The notes: generated by a model from the letters alone, not told the origin. Counted from the stretch's first letter, positions 17,059 to 25,954 are shown. The stretch is DNA of 54,814 bases from Arthrobacter liuii (GCF_014639275.1 NZ_BMFW01000026.1:1-54814), one strand, 5' to 3'. A program made the numbers and translations.

Positions 17059-18456
17059 GTGTCACTTGACCCAGCAGCAAGTCCACGCGGCCGGCGGCGC
17101 ATCGCCGTAATCGGCAGCGGCGTGGCCGGATTGACTGCCGCGTACGTACTTAACCGGCAGGACGACGTCACCCTGTTCGAGGCGGATTCGCGGCTGGGTG
17201 GCCATGCCCACACCCACGACATGCCCCAGCCTGACGGAAGCGTCATCGGGGTGGACACGGGCTTTATCGTGCACAACGAACGGACCTATCCCACCCTGCT
17301 GCGGTTGTTCGCCGAGCTTGGCGTCGAAACCCAGGACTCCGAGATGAGCATGTCGATCCGCTGCGACGGCTGCGGACTGGAATACGCCGGTGCCCGCGAC
17401 GGCGCCCGCGGAATCATCGCCAAACCCTCCAGCCTGCTGCGCGGCCGCTATTTGCTGATGCTGCTGGAGGTTACCCGCTTTTACCGGAAGGCGAGGGAAC
17501 TGCTCAGGACCGCGCCGCCGTCGGCCGTCGGCGACGAAGTGGAGGTGCCGGAACTGACGCTGGGGGAGTTCCTGGCGCGGGAGAAGTTCAGCCCTTACTT
17601 CATCTCCCACTTTATGACCCCGGTTGTCAGTGCCGTCTGGTCCTGCGATCCCACCACGGCGCTGGCCTATCCGGCGCGGTACCTCTTCACGTTCCTGGGC
17701 CACCACGGCATGCTGGGCATCAAGGGCTCGCCGCAGTGGCGGACTGTTACCGGCGGCTCGGCAAGGTATGTCGAAAAGCTCGCCGCAACGCTGGCGGATG
17801 TCCGGCTCAACACCCCCGTCACCGCCATCCGGCGCCTGCCCGATGGCGTGGAGCTCGCAACGGCCAACGGGCTGGAAGACTTTGACGCCGTCGTGATCGC
17901 CACGCACCCCGCGCAGGCCCTCGGGTTCCTCGCCGACGCCACCCCGGAGGAGAAGGAAGCACTCGGAGGCATGCCCTACTCCGTGAACCACACAGTGTTC
18001 CACCAGGACCCCGCCGTCCTGCCCTCGGCGGGCAACGCCAGGGCGTCCTGGAACTACCGGCTCCCGGCCTGCGACGCCCGGCCGGACAAGGTGCTGGTGA
18101 GCTACGACCTCACCCGGCTGCAGCGGCTCGAAACGGCAGGCGGCCGGCCCTACCTGGTGAGTCTGGGCGAGTCCGGGCTGATCGCGGACAGCGCGGTACT
18201 GCAGCGGATGGTGTACGAACACCCGCAGTACACCCCTGATTCCCTGAAGGCCCAGCAGGCCATCGCGGCGCTCAGCAACGGCCGGATTGCCTACGCCGGA
18301 GCGTACCTTGGCTGGGGCTTCCATGAGGACGGCGCCCTCTCCGGGGTGCGGGCCGCGGAAAAACTGGGACGCACGTGGCCGGTGGCCCGGGCCGCTGATT
18401 CCGGCGGTTCCGCCGGCGAGGGGGAGCGGGAACTGCTGGCCGCGGAGCCTGCATGA
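17059..18456 (+). CDS. FAD/NAD(P)-binding amine-oxidase-fold oxidoreductase
   Basis: This 465-residue flavoprotein has the FAD-binding motif IAVIGSGVAGLTAAYVLNR near residues 15-33. The partner motif LGGHAHTHDM and the DTGFIVHNERTYP segment are typical of the family found beside DUF1365 and CFA-synthase genes. The start is GTG, 6 bases after GAGGAG; the longer open frame upstream runs through the LysR control region. It overlaps the DUF1365 gene by four bases. In other bacteria such trios have been linked to fatty-acid modification and singlet-oxygen response; that role here is inference. Confidence 0.85.
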   Translation: MSLDPAASPRGRRRIAVIGSGVAGLTAAYVLNRQDDVTLFEADSRLGGHAHTHDMPQPDGSVIGVDTGFIVHNERTYPTLLRLFAELGVETQDSEMSMSIRCDGCGLEYAGARDGARGIIAKPSSLLRGRYLLMLLEVTRFYRKARELLRTAPPSAVGDEVEVPELTLGEFLAREKFSPYFISHFMTPVVSAVWSCDPTTALAYPARYLFTFLGHHGMLGIKGSPQWRTVTGGSARYVEKLAATLADVRLNTPVTAIRRLPDGVELATANGLEDFDAVVIATHPAQALGFLADATPEEKEALGGMPYSVNHTVFHQDPAVLPSAGNARASWNYRLPACDARPDKVLVSYDLTRLQRLETAGGRPYLVSLGESGLIADSAVLQRMVYEHPQYTPDSLKAQQAIAALSNGRIAYAGAYLGWGFHEDGALSGVRAAEKLGRTWPVARAADSGGSAGEGERELLAAEPA

Positions 18457-19184
18457 CCATGCAGCCTTCGATCTACCGCACGTCCATAGCCCACGTGCGG
18501 CGCACCCCATTGAAGAATGCCTTCACTTACCGGAGCTACAGCTGGTTCGTGGATGTGGATGACCTGCCGCCCCTGCCTGTGTTGCTGCGGCCACTCGCAG
18601 TGTTCCGCGCAGGAGACCACCTGGGTGATCCGGACGCCGGCATCCGGTCCAATGTGGAGCGGTACCTGCGGACCCAGGGCTTAGAGCCCGACGGCGGTCC
18701 CATCCACATGCTCACCAGCGCCAGGGTTTTTGGTTACGTCTTCAATCCACTCACTCTGTTCTGGTGCTACCGCTCAAGTGGGGAACTCCAGTGCGTGGTG
18801 GCCGAGGTCCACAACACTTACGGGGAGCGGCACTGCTACCTGCTTCGAACCGACACCTCCGGCCGCGCGTCAGTCCCAAAGGCGTTTTACGTATCACCTT
18901 TTAACGACGTCGACGGGCAGTACCGGATGAAGCTTCCGGCACCCGGGGACCGGCTGGCGGTGTCCATCATCCTGGAGCGTGAGGGGCACCGGCCCTTCGT
19001 GGCCACCATGGACGGCCGGCGGAGGCCTGCCAGCATCCCTAACATCCTGGCCGCGGCCCTGACCGTGCCTGCCGCGCCGCTGCTGGTATCCGCCCTGATC
19101 CGGGTCCAGGGCATTAAACTCTGGGCAAGACGCCTGCCCGTCGTTGCCAGACCACATCACCCCTCACAGGAGGCAGTTCAATGA
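18453..19184 (+). CDS. DUF1365 family protein
   Basis: This 243-residue protein carries DUF1365 hallmarks: the opening SIYRTSIAHVRRTPLKNAFTY, RVFGYVFNPLTLFWCY near residue 92, VVAEVHNTYGERHCYLL near 112 and KAFYVSPFNDVDGQY near 141. The biochemical role is not known. The family is nearly always encoded between an amine-oxidase-fold flavoprotein and a CFA-synthase-like methyltransferase, as here, so it probably acts in the same lipid modification. Both ends overlap the neighbouring genes (ATGA). Confidence 0.9.
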   Translation: MTMQPSIYRTSIAHVRRTPLKNAFTYRSYSWFVDVDDLPPLPVLLRPLAVFRAGDHLGDPDAGIRSNVERYLRTQGLEPDGGPIHMLTSARVFGYVFNPLTLFWCYRSSGELQCVVAEVHNTYGERHCYLLRTDTSGRASVPKAFYVSPFNDVDGQYRMKLPAPGDRLAVSIILEREGHRPFVATMDGRRRPASIPNILAAALTVPAAPLLVSALIRVQGIKLWARRLPVVARPHHPSQEAVQ

Positions 19185-20560
19185 CAATGACTGACGACAA
19201 CGGAGCTACTGCAGCCAACGTCGAAAACAAGGCCGCCGGACAGCAAGCCGCCGGGCACGCTCCCGCAGCATGGGGCGCAACCGGAGTGCCGGCGTCGCCC
19301 GCCACCATCGATCCTGACCTGTGGCCCGGTGTTGCCCAGCCGCCGTCGGGCGTGAAGGCTGCTGCGGCCGGCAAGGCTGCCGGCCTGCTGTTCAAGGGTG
19401 CGGTCAAGCGGCTGCCGCTGCGCGTTGAATATCCGGACGGCTCGGTGCTGGGGACCGGTGGGCCGGACGCTCCCGTGATGACCGTGGTGCGGCCCCGGGC
19501 CTTCGAGACGCGGATCGGCGACAACGGCCTGATCGGCCTGGGCGAATCCTTCATGGCCGGCGACTGGGAGGCATCGGATCTGGCCGCGTTGCTCGAAGTC
19601 TTCGCCGCCTCGGTGGACACCCTGATTCCCCTGCCGCTGCAGAAACTGCGCTCGCTGTACCTGCCCCGGACGCCCCGCCAGGAGCGCAACGCCGAACAAA
19701 ACACACGGAGCAACATCTCCCGGCACTACGACCTCTCCAACGAGCTGTTCTCCAACTTCCTGGATTCCACCATGAGCTACTCGTCGGCGCTGTTCCCCGG
19801 GAAGGCCGGGCCGCTGTCCGCCGTGACGTGGGATGTCCTGGCGGAGGCCCAGCAGGCAAAGATCGACCGGTTGCTGGACAAGGCCGGCGTGGGCGAAGGT
19901 ACCCGGCTGCTGGAAATCGGTACCGGCTGGGGCGAGCTCGCCCTGCGTGCCGCAGCCCGCGGCGCCACCGTGTACAGCGTCACGCTGTCCAGCGAGCAGC
20001 AGGCGCTGGCGCAGGAACGCATCGCCGAAGCCGGGTTCGCGGACAGGGTGACGGTTGCCCTGCAGGACTACCGTGCGGTGGAAGGCGAGTACGACGCCGT
20101 GGTGTCCGTCGAGATGATCGAGGCCGTGGGGTACGAGTACTGGCCAATCTACTTCCAGACCATCGACCGCGTCCTGGCCCCCGGAGGGAAAGTGGCTATC
20201 CAGGCGATCACCATGCCGCACGGCCGGATGCTGGCCACCCGCAACGCCTACACGTGGGTGCACAAGTACATTTTTCCCGGCGGCTTCCTGCCGTCCGTCC
20301 GGGCCATCGAGAGCGTGACCCAGCAGCGCACCACCCTCAGGGTGCGGGAACGCATGGGAATGGGCGACCACTACGCGGCCACCCTTCGGCTGTGGGAGGA
20401 ACGGTTCCTGGCCCGGTCCCGGGAAGTGGGGGAGCTGGGGTTCGACGCCGTGTTCCAGCGGATGTGGCTTTTCTACCTTTGCTACTCGCGCGCCGGGTTC
20501 CAGTCCGGTTACCTGGACGTGCAGCAGATCGTGCTGGACCGACGGGAGGCCCAGCTGTAG
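19181..20560 (+). CDS. CFA-synthase-like SAM methyltransferase (DUF1365-linked type)
   Basis: This 459-residue protein has a low-complexity N-terminus of about 40 residues rich in Ala. The cyclopropane-synthase-type domain follows: ISRHYDLSNELFSNFLDSTM near 183, LLEIGTGWGELALRAAARG near 242 and VSVEMIEAVGYEYW near 308. The SVEMIEAVG form separates it from the other window paralogue, which has IGMSEHVG, and suggests acyl methylation rather than classic ring formation; that distinction is inference. A strong AGGAGG precedes the ATG, which overlaps the DUF1365 stop. Confidence 0.88.
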   Translation: MTMTDDNGATAANVENKAAGQQAAGHAPAAWGATGVPASPATIDPDLWPGVAQPPSGVKAAAAGKAAGLLFKGAVKRLPLRVEYPDGSVLGTGGPDAPVMTVVRPRAFETRIGDNGLIGLGESFMAGDWEASDLAALLEVFAASVDTLIPLPLQKLRSLYLPRTPRQERNAEQNTRSNISRHYDLSNELFSNFLDSTMSYSSALFPGKAGPLSAVTWDVLAEAQQAKIDRLLDKAGVGEGTRLLEIGTGWGELALRAAARGATVYSVTLSSEQQALAQERIAEAGFADRVTVALQDYRAVEGEYDAVVSVEMIEAVGYEYWPIYFQTIDRVLAPGGKVAIQAITMPHGRMLATRNAYTWVHKYIFPGGFLPSVRAIESVTQQRTTLRVRERMGMGDHYAATLRLWEERFLARSREVGELGFDAVFQRMWLFYLCYSRAGFQSGYLDVQQIVLDRREAQL

Positions 20561-20592
20561 TTTGCCTTGGGTAAGGAAGCGGAGGATCAGCC

Positions 20593-21114
20593 ATGAAACT
20601 GAAGACACTGGGATGGACGACGGCGGCCACGGTCGGCACAGCCGCTGCAGGTGGGGCTGCCACGGATCCGGACAGCAACTGGTACCTGAAGCTGCGAAAG
20701 CCGGACTGGCAGCCCCCGGCCCTTGCCTTTCCGGTGGTGTGGACTGCCTTGTATGCGGACCTGGCCGTGACGTCCGCCGTCGCACTGGACCGGGCGGTGG
20801 AACTGGACGCTGCCGCCGACAGTCCCGGCCCCGTCGGGAAGGACCACGCCCGGGAGCTGCGCATGTACAGGCGCGCACTGGCCGCAAACCTGATCCTGAA
20901 TGCGTCGTGGAGCTGGTTCTTCTGGCGTGCACGCCGGCCGTGGCTGGCAGCGGCGGAGGCCGCGGTGCTTGCAGCCAGCAGCGCTGATTTGGTGCGGCGC
21001 ACTTACCGGCTGAACCGTGCTGCCGGAGTTTCGCTGGCGCCTTACGCAGTGTGGTGCTGCTTCGCCAGCGCGTTGTCCACCGCGATCGCCCGGCTCAATC
21101 CCGCCAAGCCGTAG
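20593..21114 (+). CDS. TspO/MBR family protein
   Basis: This 173-residue membrane protein is of the tryptophan-rich sensory family. It shows WYLKLRKPDWQPPALAFPVVWT near residues 31-52 and NLILNASWSWFFW near 100, with five hydrophobic segments. TspO proteins bind porphyrins and are tied to light and oxidative stress in bacteria. It lies 32 bases after the CFA-synthase-like gene behind its own GGAGG, so it probably ends the operon. This fits a role for the whole cluster in membrane oxidative stress. A long terminator hairpin follows. Confidence 0.88.
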   Translation: MKLKTLGWTTAATVGTAAAGGAATDPDSNWYLKLRKPDWQPPALAFPVVWTALYADLAVTSAVALDRAVELDAAADSPGPVGKDHARELRMYRRALAANLILNASWSWFFWRARRPWLAAAEAAVLAASSADLVRRTYRLNRAAGVSLAPYAVWCCFASALSTAIARLNPAKP

Positions 21115-21161
21115 GAAGCGGACGCAGCTGCCGGGTCTAGCAGCCTGCCCAACGGGGATCC

Positions 21162-21201
21162 AGGGGTCCGTGACCACTACATGTAGTGGTCACGGACCCC
21201 T
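21162..21201 (+). terminator. 40-bp perfect palindrome, terminator after tspO
   Basis: Positions 21162-21181 and 21182-21201 are exact reverse complements, ending in CCCCTTT. The centre ACTACATGTAGT (21176-21187) is identical to the NrdR-type palindrome in front of nrdH, 233 bases downstream. Confidence 0.75.
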
Positions 21202-21406
21202 TTCGTATGGGTGGAGCAGGACGGCGACACGCCGGGCGATCACGACACGCGCATTGTGCATATGTGGCTAACTACTCCACAGGGTGTGGACCCAGCCCGC
21301 AAAAAACCCGCGATCCCGGGCATTTTTCCAGCCCTTGCCTGTGGATTAACGGTGCATTAAATGACATACTTGTAATACATCATCTTGGGGTTCCAAAGAG
21401 GCGTCT

Positions 21407-21422
21407 GCACTACATGTAGTAT
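21407..21422 (+). promoter_or_regulatory. NrdR-box-like operator upstream of nrdH
   Basis: The palindrome ACTACATGTAGT (21409-21420) fits the core of the NrdR box (consensus acaCwAtATaTwGtgt) at all positions but two symmetric ones. It lies 64 bases before nrdH, as expected for ribonucleotide reductase control by NrdR. I could not identify a convincing second tandem box at the usual one-to-three-turn spacing. Confidence 0.6.
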
Positions 21423-21483
21423 CTATCTACAGCTGGACGGGGACACCGCACCAGCAAAGAGTTTAACTAAGGGGACAGGGACA

Positions 21484-21729
21484 ATGACCGTAACGGTTTA
21501 CACGAAGCCTGCTTGTGTTCAGTGCAACGCCACTTACCGCGCGCTCGACAAGAAGGGCATCACCTACCAGAGCGTCGACATCTCCCAGGACGCCGAGGCA
21601 CTCGAGCGCCTGAAGGCACTGGGCTACATGCAGGCTCCCGTTGTGGTCACGGACCAGGACCACTGGTCAGGCTTCCGCCCCGACAAGATCGAGGAACTGG
21701 CCCTTTCCGCCGTTACCTCCGTGGCCTAG
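21484..21729 (+). CDS. nrdH: NrdH-redoxin
   Basis: This is an 81-residue glutaredoxin-like electron donor for class Ib ribonucleotide reductase. The active-site CVQC is at residues 11-14, TYRALDKKGI follows, and the family motif WSGFRPDKI is at about 61-69. I chose the ATG at 21484, behind the GGGGACAGGGA purine tract; the upstream in-frame extension crosses the operator. It is first in nrdH-nrdI-nrdE and accepts electrons from thioredoxin reductase. Confidence 0.95.
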   Translation: MTVTVYTKPACVQCNATYRALDKKGITYQSVDISQDAEALERLKALGYMQAPVVVTDQDHWSGFRPDKIEELALSAVTSVA

Positions 21730-21779
21730 GAGTTCCCGCTTTTCCTGCCGGCAACCATCAACCAGCTGAGGTGACTCCC

Positions 21780-22310
21780 ATGGCGGCACCAGCAGCACAG
21801 CGTAACCACGTTGCTTTACCGACCCACGCGGCTCAGCGCGTGGAGGTGTCCCCGCCGGCCGGTCCCCAAAAGGAAACCGGGCTGGTTCCCACCGGAAGCC
21901 AGCTCATCTACTTTTCGTCTTCATCCGAGAACACCAGCCGCTTCGTCGCGAAGCTTGGCCGTGAGGTGGCCCGGATCCCGCTCTATGCAAAGGATGCACC
22001 CCTCCTCGCCACCCGGCCGTACGTGCTGGTGGTGCCCACGTACGGCGGCACCGGGGGAGAAGGATCCGTTCCCAAGCAGGTCATCCGGTTCCTCAACAAC
22101 CCGCAGAACAGGCAACTGCTGCGCGGGGTAATAGGTGCCGGAAACACAAACTTCGGGGACAACTACTGCATGGCAGGTGACATTATTGCCGCCAAATGCC
22201 AGGTACCCCACCTCTATAGATTCGAACTTATGGGAACGCCGGAAGACGTCACCCGGGTCAACCAAGGATTGGATACGTTTTGGACACGACTGTCGCAGAC
22301 ACAGAAGTAA
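21780..22310 (+). CDS. nrdI: NrdI flavodoxin-like protein
   Basis: This 176-residue protein supplies the oxidant that activates the manganese cofactor of NrdF. The FMN-binding loop is IYFSSSSENTSRFV (about residue 44), followed by VPTYGGTG near 86 and GNTNFGDNYCMAG near 121. It has a polar N-terminal extension of about 40 residues before the flavodoxin core. The start follows GAGGTG. The TTG candidate start of nrdE lies inside its last codons, so the two may be translationally coupled. Confidence 0.93.
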   Translation: MAAPAAQRNHVALPTHAAQRVEVSPPAGPQKETGLVPTGSQLIYFSSSSENTSRFVAKLGREVARIPLYAKDAPLLATRPYVLVVPTYGGTGGEGSVPKQVIRFLNNPQNRQLLRGVIGAGNTNFGDNYCMAGDIIAAKCQVPHLYRFELMGTPEDVTRVNQGLDTFWTRLSQTQK

Positions 22311-24451
22311 CCAGGGCCCAGAAGCCCGAGATGCCCGCCGCCTACAAGGGCCTCGGCTACCACGAGCTGAACGCCATGCTGAACCTCTATGGTCCCAATG
22401 GTGAAATCCAGTTCGGCGCCGACCGCGAGGCCGCGCACCAGTACTTCCTGCAGCACGTTAACAACAACACCGTGTTCTTCCATGACCTGGAGGAGAAGCT
22501 CGACTACCTGGTGAAGAACCAGTACTACGAGCGCGAGACGCTGGACCAGTACACGATGAACTTCATCCGTGAGCTGTTCAACCGTGCCTACAAGAAGAAG
22601 TTCCGTTTCGAGACGTTCCTGGGCGCCTTCAAGTTCTACACCTCGTACACGCTGAAGACGTTTGACGGTAAGCGTTTCCTGGAGCGCTACGAGGACCGCG
22701 TCTGCATGGTGGCCCTGCACCTCGCCCGCGGCAACGAGCAGCTTGCCCTGCAGATGGTGGATGAGATCATCGAGGGCCGCTTCCAGCCGGCCACCCCCAC
22801 GTTCCTGAACGCGGGCAAGAAGCAGCGCGGCGAGCTGGTCTCCTGCTTCCTGCTCCGCATCGAGGACAACATGGAGTCGATCGGGCGCTCCATCAACTCC
22901 GCTTTGCAGCTGTCCAAGCGCGGCGGCGGCGTGGCGTTCGCGCTGACTAACATCCGCGAGGTGGGTGCGCCCATCAAGCAGATCGAGAACCAGTCCTCCG
23001 GCGTCATCCCCGTGATGAAGCTCCTCGAAGACAGCTTCTCCTACGCCAACCAGCTCGGTGCCCGCCAGGGTGCCGGTGCCGTGTACCTGCACGCCCACCA
23101 CCCGGACATCTACCGGTTCCTGGACACCAAGCGCGAGAACGCGGACGAGAAGATCCGCATCAAGACCCTCTCCCTGGGCGTCGTCATCCCGGACATCACG
23201 TTCGAGCTGGCCAAAAAGGACGAGGACATGTACCTGTTCTCCCCGTACGACGTGGAACGCGTCTACGGCATGCCGTTCTCCGACGTCTCGGTCACCGAGA
23301 AGTACTACGAGATGGTGGACGATTCCCGGATCAAGAAGACCAAGATCAAGGCCCGCGAGTTCTTCCAGACCCTCGCCGAGATCCAGTTCGAGTCCGGTTA
23401 CCCGTACATCATGTTCGAGGACACCGTGAACCGGGCCAACCCGATTGACGGCAAGATCATCATGTCCAACCTGTGCTCGGAGATCCTCCAGGTTTCCCAG
23501 CCCACCACGTACAACGATGACCTGTCCTACGCGGACACCGGCAAGGACATCTCCTGCAACCTGGGCTCGCTGAACATCGCCAAGACCATGGACAGCCCGG
23601 ACTTCGGCCTGACCATCGAGACGGCCATCCGGTCTCTCTCGGCGGTGTCGGACATGTCCAACATCACCTCGGTGCCGTCCATCGCCAAGGGGAATGACCA
23701 GAGCCACGCCATCGGCCTGGGCCAGATGAACCTGCACGGCTACCTGGCGCGTGAGCGGGTGCACTACGGCTCTGAAGAGGGCCTGGACTTCACCAACATC
23801 TACTTCTACTCGGTGGTGTACCACGCGGTCCGTGCCTCAAATCTGCTGGCCATGGAGACCGGCCAGACCTTCGGCGGCTTCGAGAAGTCCAAGTACGCGT
23901 CCGGCGAGTTCTTCGACAAGTACACGGAGCAGGAGTGGGTGCCGCAGACCGAGAAGGTTGCGGAGCTCTTCAAGAACGTGCACATCCCCACGCAGGCTGA
24001 CTGGCTGGCGCTGAAGGCTTCGGTCATGGAGCACGGCATCTACAACCAGAACCTGCAGGCTGTGCCGCCCACCGGATCGATCTCCTACATCAACAACTCC
24101 ACCTCCTCGATCCACCCGGTGGCGTCCAAGATCGAGATCCGTAAGGAAGGCAAGCTGGGCCGCGTCTATTACCCGGCGCCGTACCTCACCAACGACAACC
24201 TGGAGTACTACCAGGACGCGTACGAGATCGGCTACGAGAAGGTCATCGACACCTACGCCGCCGCCACCCAGCACGTGGACCAGGGCCTGTCCCTGACGCT
24301 GTTCTTCAAGGACACCGCCACCACGCGCGACATCAACAAAGCGCAGATCTACGCCTGGAAGAAGGGCATCAAGACCATCTACTACATCCGCCTCCGCCAG
24401 CTCGCGCTGGAAGGGACTGAGGTGGAGGGTTGCGTTAGCTGCATGCTTTAG
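22280..24451 (+). CDS. nrdE: class Ib ribonucleoside-diphosphate reductase alpha subunit
   Basis: This protein of about 723 residues is the catalytic subunit that makes deoxyribonucleotides. It shows YKGLGYHELNAMLNLYG at the start, PATPTFLNAG near 173, the catalytic SNLCSEILQ motif (Asn, Cys, Glu) near 395 and a C-terminal redox tail ending CVSCML. The TTG at 22280 overlaps nrdI by 31 bases and has AAGGA upstream. The ATG at 22331 would give a start 17 residues shorter and is equally possible. It forms a complex with NrdF, encoded next. Confidence 0.95.
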   Translation: MDTTVADTEVTRAQKPEMPAAYKGLGYHELNAMLNLYGPNGEIQFGADREAAHQYFLQHVNNNTVFFHDLEEKLDYLVKNQYYERETLDQYTMNFIRELFNRAYKKKFRFETFLGAFKFYTSYTLKTFDGKRFLERYEDRVCMVALHLARGNEQLALQMVDEIIEGRFQPATPTFLNAGKKQRGELVSCFLLRIEDNMESIGRSINSALQLSKRGGGVAFALTNIREVGAPIKQIENQSSGVIPVMKLLEDSFSYANQLGARQGAGAVYLHAHHPDIYRFLDTKRENADEKIRIKTLSLGVVIPDITFELAKKDEDMYLFSPYDVERVYGMPFSDVSVTEKYYEMVDDSRIKKTKIKAREFFQTLAEIQFESGYPYIMFEDTVNRANPIDGKIIMSNLCSEILQVSQPTTYNDDLSYADTGKDISCNLGSLNIAKTMDSPDFGLTIETAIRSLSAVSDMSNITSVPSIAKGNDQSHAIGLGQMNLHGYLARERVHYGSEEGLDFTNIYFYSVVYHAVRASNLLAMETGQTFGGFEKSKYASGEFFDKYTEQEWVPQTEKVAELFKNVHIPTQADWLALKASVMEHGIYNQNLQAVPPTGSISYINNSTSSIHPVASKIEIRKEGKLGRVYYPAPYLTNDNLEYYQDAYEIGYEKVIDTYAAATQHVDQGLSLTLFFKDTATTRDINKAQIYAWKKGIKTIYYIRLRQLALEGTEVEGCVSCML

Positions 24452-24475
24452 TTGTAGCTTCAACTAAATAGGCCA

Positions 24476-24507
24476 GTACGACGGCGGGTGCCCGCCCGCC
24501 GTCGTAC
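24476..24507 (+). terminator. hairpin between nrdE and nrdF
   Basis: GTACGACGGCGGG (24476-24488) pairs perfectly with 24495-24507 across a 6-base loop, followed by CTTTAACTT. It may terminate part of the transcripts or protect the nrdHIE message. nrdF is then read through or has its own promoter. Confidence 0.65.
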
Positions 24508-24549
24508 GCTTTAACTTAGAGAAAACCCACCCAACATTTAGGGGATGAC

Positions 24550-25524
24550 ATGACCGAGAAGGTCAAGCTGCTTCACCACGTCGAGGCCATCAACTGGAAC
24601 CGGATCCAGGACGACAAGGACGTCGACGTCTGGAACCGCCTGGTCAACAACTTTTGGCTGCCCGAGAAAGTGCCCCTGTCCAACGACGTCCAGTCCTGGA
24701 ACACGCTGACGCCGGCGGAGCAGCAGCTCACCATGCGCGTGTTCACCGGCCTGACCTTGCTGGACACCATCCAGGGCACCGTGGGCGCTGTCTCCCTGAT
24801 CCCGGACGCGCTGACCCCGCACGAAGAGGCCGTCTACACGAACATCGCGTTCATGGAGTCGGTGCACGCCAAGAGCTACTCCTCGATCTTCTCCACGCTG
24901 GCCTCCACCAAGGAGATCGACGAGGCGTTCCGCTGGTCCACCGAGAATGAGAACCTTCAGAAGAAGGCGCAGATAGTCATGGACTACTACCAGGGCGACG
25001 ATCCCCTGAAGCGGAAGGTGGCGTCCACGCTGCTGGAGAGCTTCCTGTTCTACTCGGGCTTCTACCTGCCGATGTACTGGTCTTCACGCGCCAAGCTGAC
25101 GAACACGGCCGACCTGATCCGCCTGATTATCCGCGATGAGGCCGTTCACGGTTACTACATCGGCTACAAGTTCCAGAAGGGGCTTGAGAAGGTCTCCGAG
25201 GAGAAGCGCCAGGAGATCAAGGACTACACGTTCGAGCTGCTCTTCGAGCTGTACGAAAACGAGGTCCAGTACACGCACGACCTCTACGACGGCGTGGGCC
25301 TGGCAGAAGACGTCAAGAAGTTCCTGCACTACAACGCCAACAAGGCCCTGATGAACCTGGGCTACGAAGCGATGTTCCCGGCGTCCGTCACGGACGTGAA
25401 CCCGGCCATCCTCTCGGCACTGTCCCCGAACGCCGACGAGAACCACGACTTCTTCTCCGGCTCCGGCTCCTCATACGTGATCGGCAAGGCCGTCAACACC
25501 GAAGACGAGGACTGGGACTTCTAG
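24550..25524 (+). CDS. nrdF: class Ib ribonucleoside-diphosphate reductase beta subunit
   Basis: This 324-residue di-metal subunit carries the tyrosyl radical. Metal-ligand motifs are visible in NIAFMESVHAKSYSS (Glu, His; about 97-111) and IIRDEAVHGYYIGYKF (Glu, His; about 193-208). The C-terminus DWDF is the acidic tail expected to dock onto NrdE. The ATG follows TAGGGGATGAC. The genes left of here look like core chromosome; the repeat-rich island begins immediately after its stop. Confidence 0.95.
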   Translation: MTEKVKLLHHVEAINWNRIQDDKDVDVWNRLVNNFWLPEKVPLSNDVQSWNTLTPAEQQLTMRVFTGLTLLDTIQGTVGAVSLIPDALTPHEEAVYTNIAFMESVHAKSYSSIFSTLASTKEIDEAFRWSTENENLQKKAQIVMDYYQGDDPLKRKVASTLLESFLFYSGFYLPMYWSSRAKLTNTADLIRLIIRDEAVHGYYIGYKFQKGLEKVSEEKRQEIKDYTFELLFELYENEVQYTHDLYDGVGLAEDVKKFLHYNANKALMNLGYEAMFPASVTDVNPAILSALSPNADENHDFFSGSGSSYVIGKAVNTEDEDWDF

Positions 25525-25547
25525 GACCCCTTTGTGAGATCGGAGGC

Positions 25548-25765
25548 TAGTTGGCGATTTTCCGACTAGTCGGCGATTCCGTCCTAAGTTTTTGGCGAAA
25601 AACTGCCCTAGTTGGCGATTCCCTGTGAGGTTCCTGGAACGTGGCCAATTCCCAATTGGGATGGCCACGCTCCATGGGACGTGGTCCTTTTCCCGATTTA
25701 GATGGCCTCGCTTCACGGAACGTGGCAAGACTCCAGCGGGATGGCCACATTTCGCCGTAGATGGC
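25548..25765. repeat. degenerate direct repeats after nrdF
   Basis: TAGTTGGCGATT occurs at 25548 and 25609, with a TAGTCGGCGATT variant at 25567. Then about 40-bp tandem units start near 25631, 25671 and 25712, with a partial fourth near 25751. They share the order (G)GAACGTGG ... TCC ... GATGGCC. Open frames on the minus strand here reflect the repeats and lack coding signs. Nothing else is seen between 25525 and 25944. Confidence 0.6.
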
Positions 25766-25871
25766 AAGCAAGATGAGGCCCAGAACCATAGAGTGAGTTT
25801 CGTATTTGCCAAGAGGACCGCGGTCCCAAGTTACTCGGATGGACTCCTGGCGAAGTAAACAGCAAGAAAAA

Positions 25872-25894
25872 GACCCCGCATTATCGGCGGGGTC
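25872..25894 (-). terminator. orphan minus-strand intrinsic terminator
   Basis: GACCCCGC (25872-25879) pairs with GCGGGGTC (25887-25894). On the minus strand the stem is followed by a run of T (complement of AAGAAAAAG). No minus-strand gene lies to its right, so it looks like a relic of a lost gene. Confidence 0.55.
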
Positions 25895-25954
25895 CATTCG
25901 GGGACACGAGCGATTTCTCAGGTCTGGTCGTGTTCCGCACACTTAAGGAGCATA

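Noticed and set aside
19178..20932. Minus-strand frame of about 580 codons antisense to the CFA-type methyltransferase and TspO
   Set aside because: It is a shadow of two well-supported genes on the plus strand and its composition is not protein-like.
22214..23824. Minus-strand frame of about 540 codons antisense to nrdE
   Set aside because: It is rich in Val, Gly, His and Leu repeats typical of antisense to a high-GC gene; nrdE is certain.
25547..25942. Minus-strand open frames in the nrdF-downstream repeats
   Set aside because: They simply translate the 40-bp repeats, with no start signals and no sensible composition.
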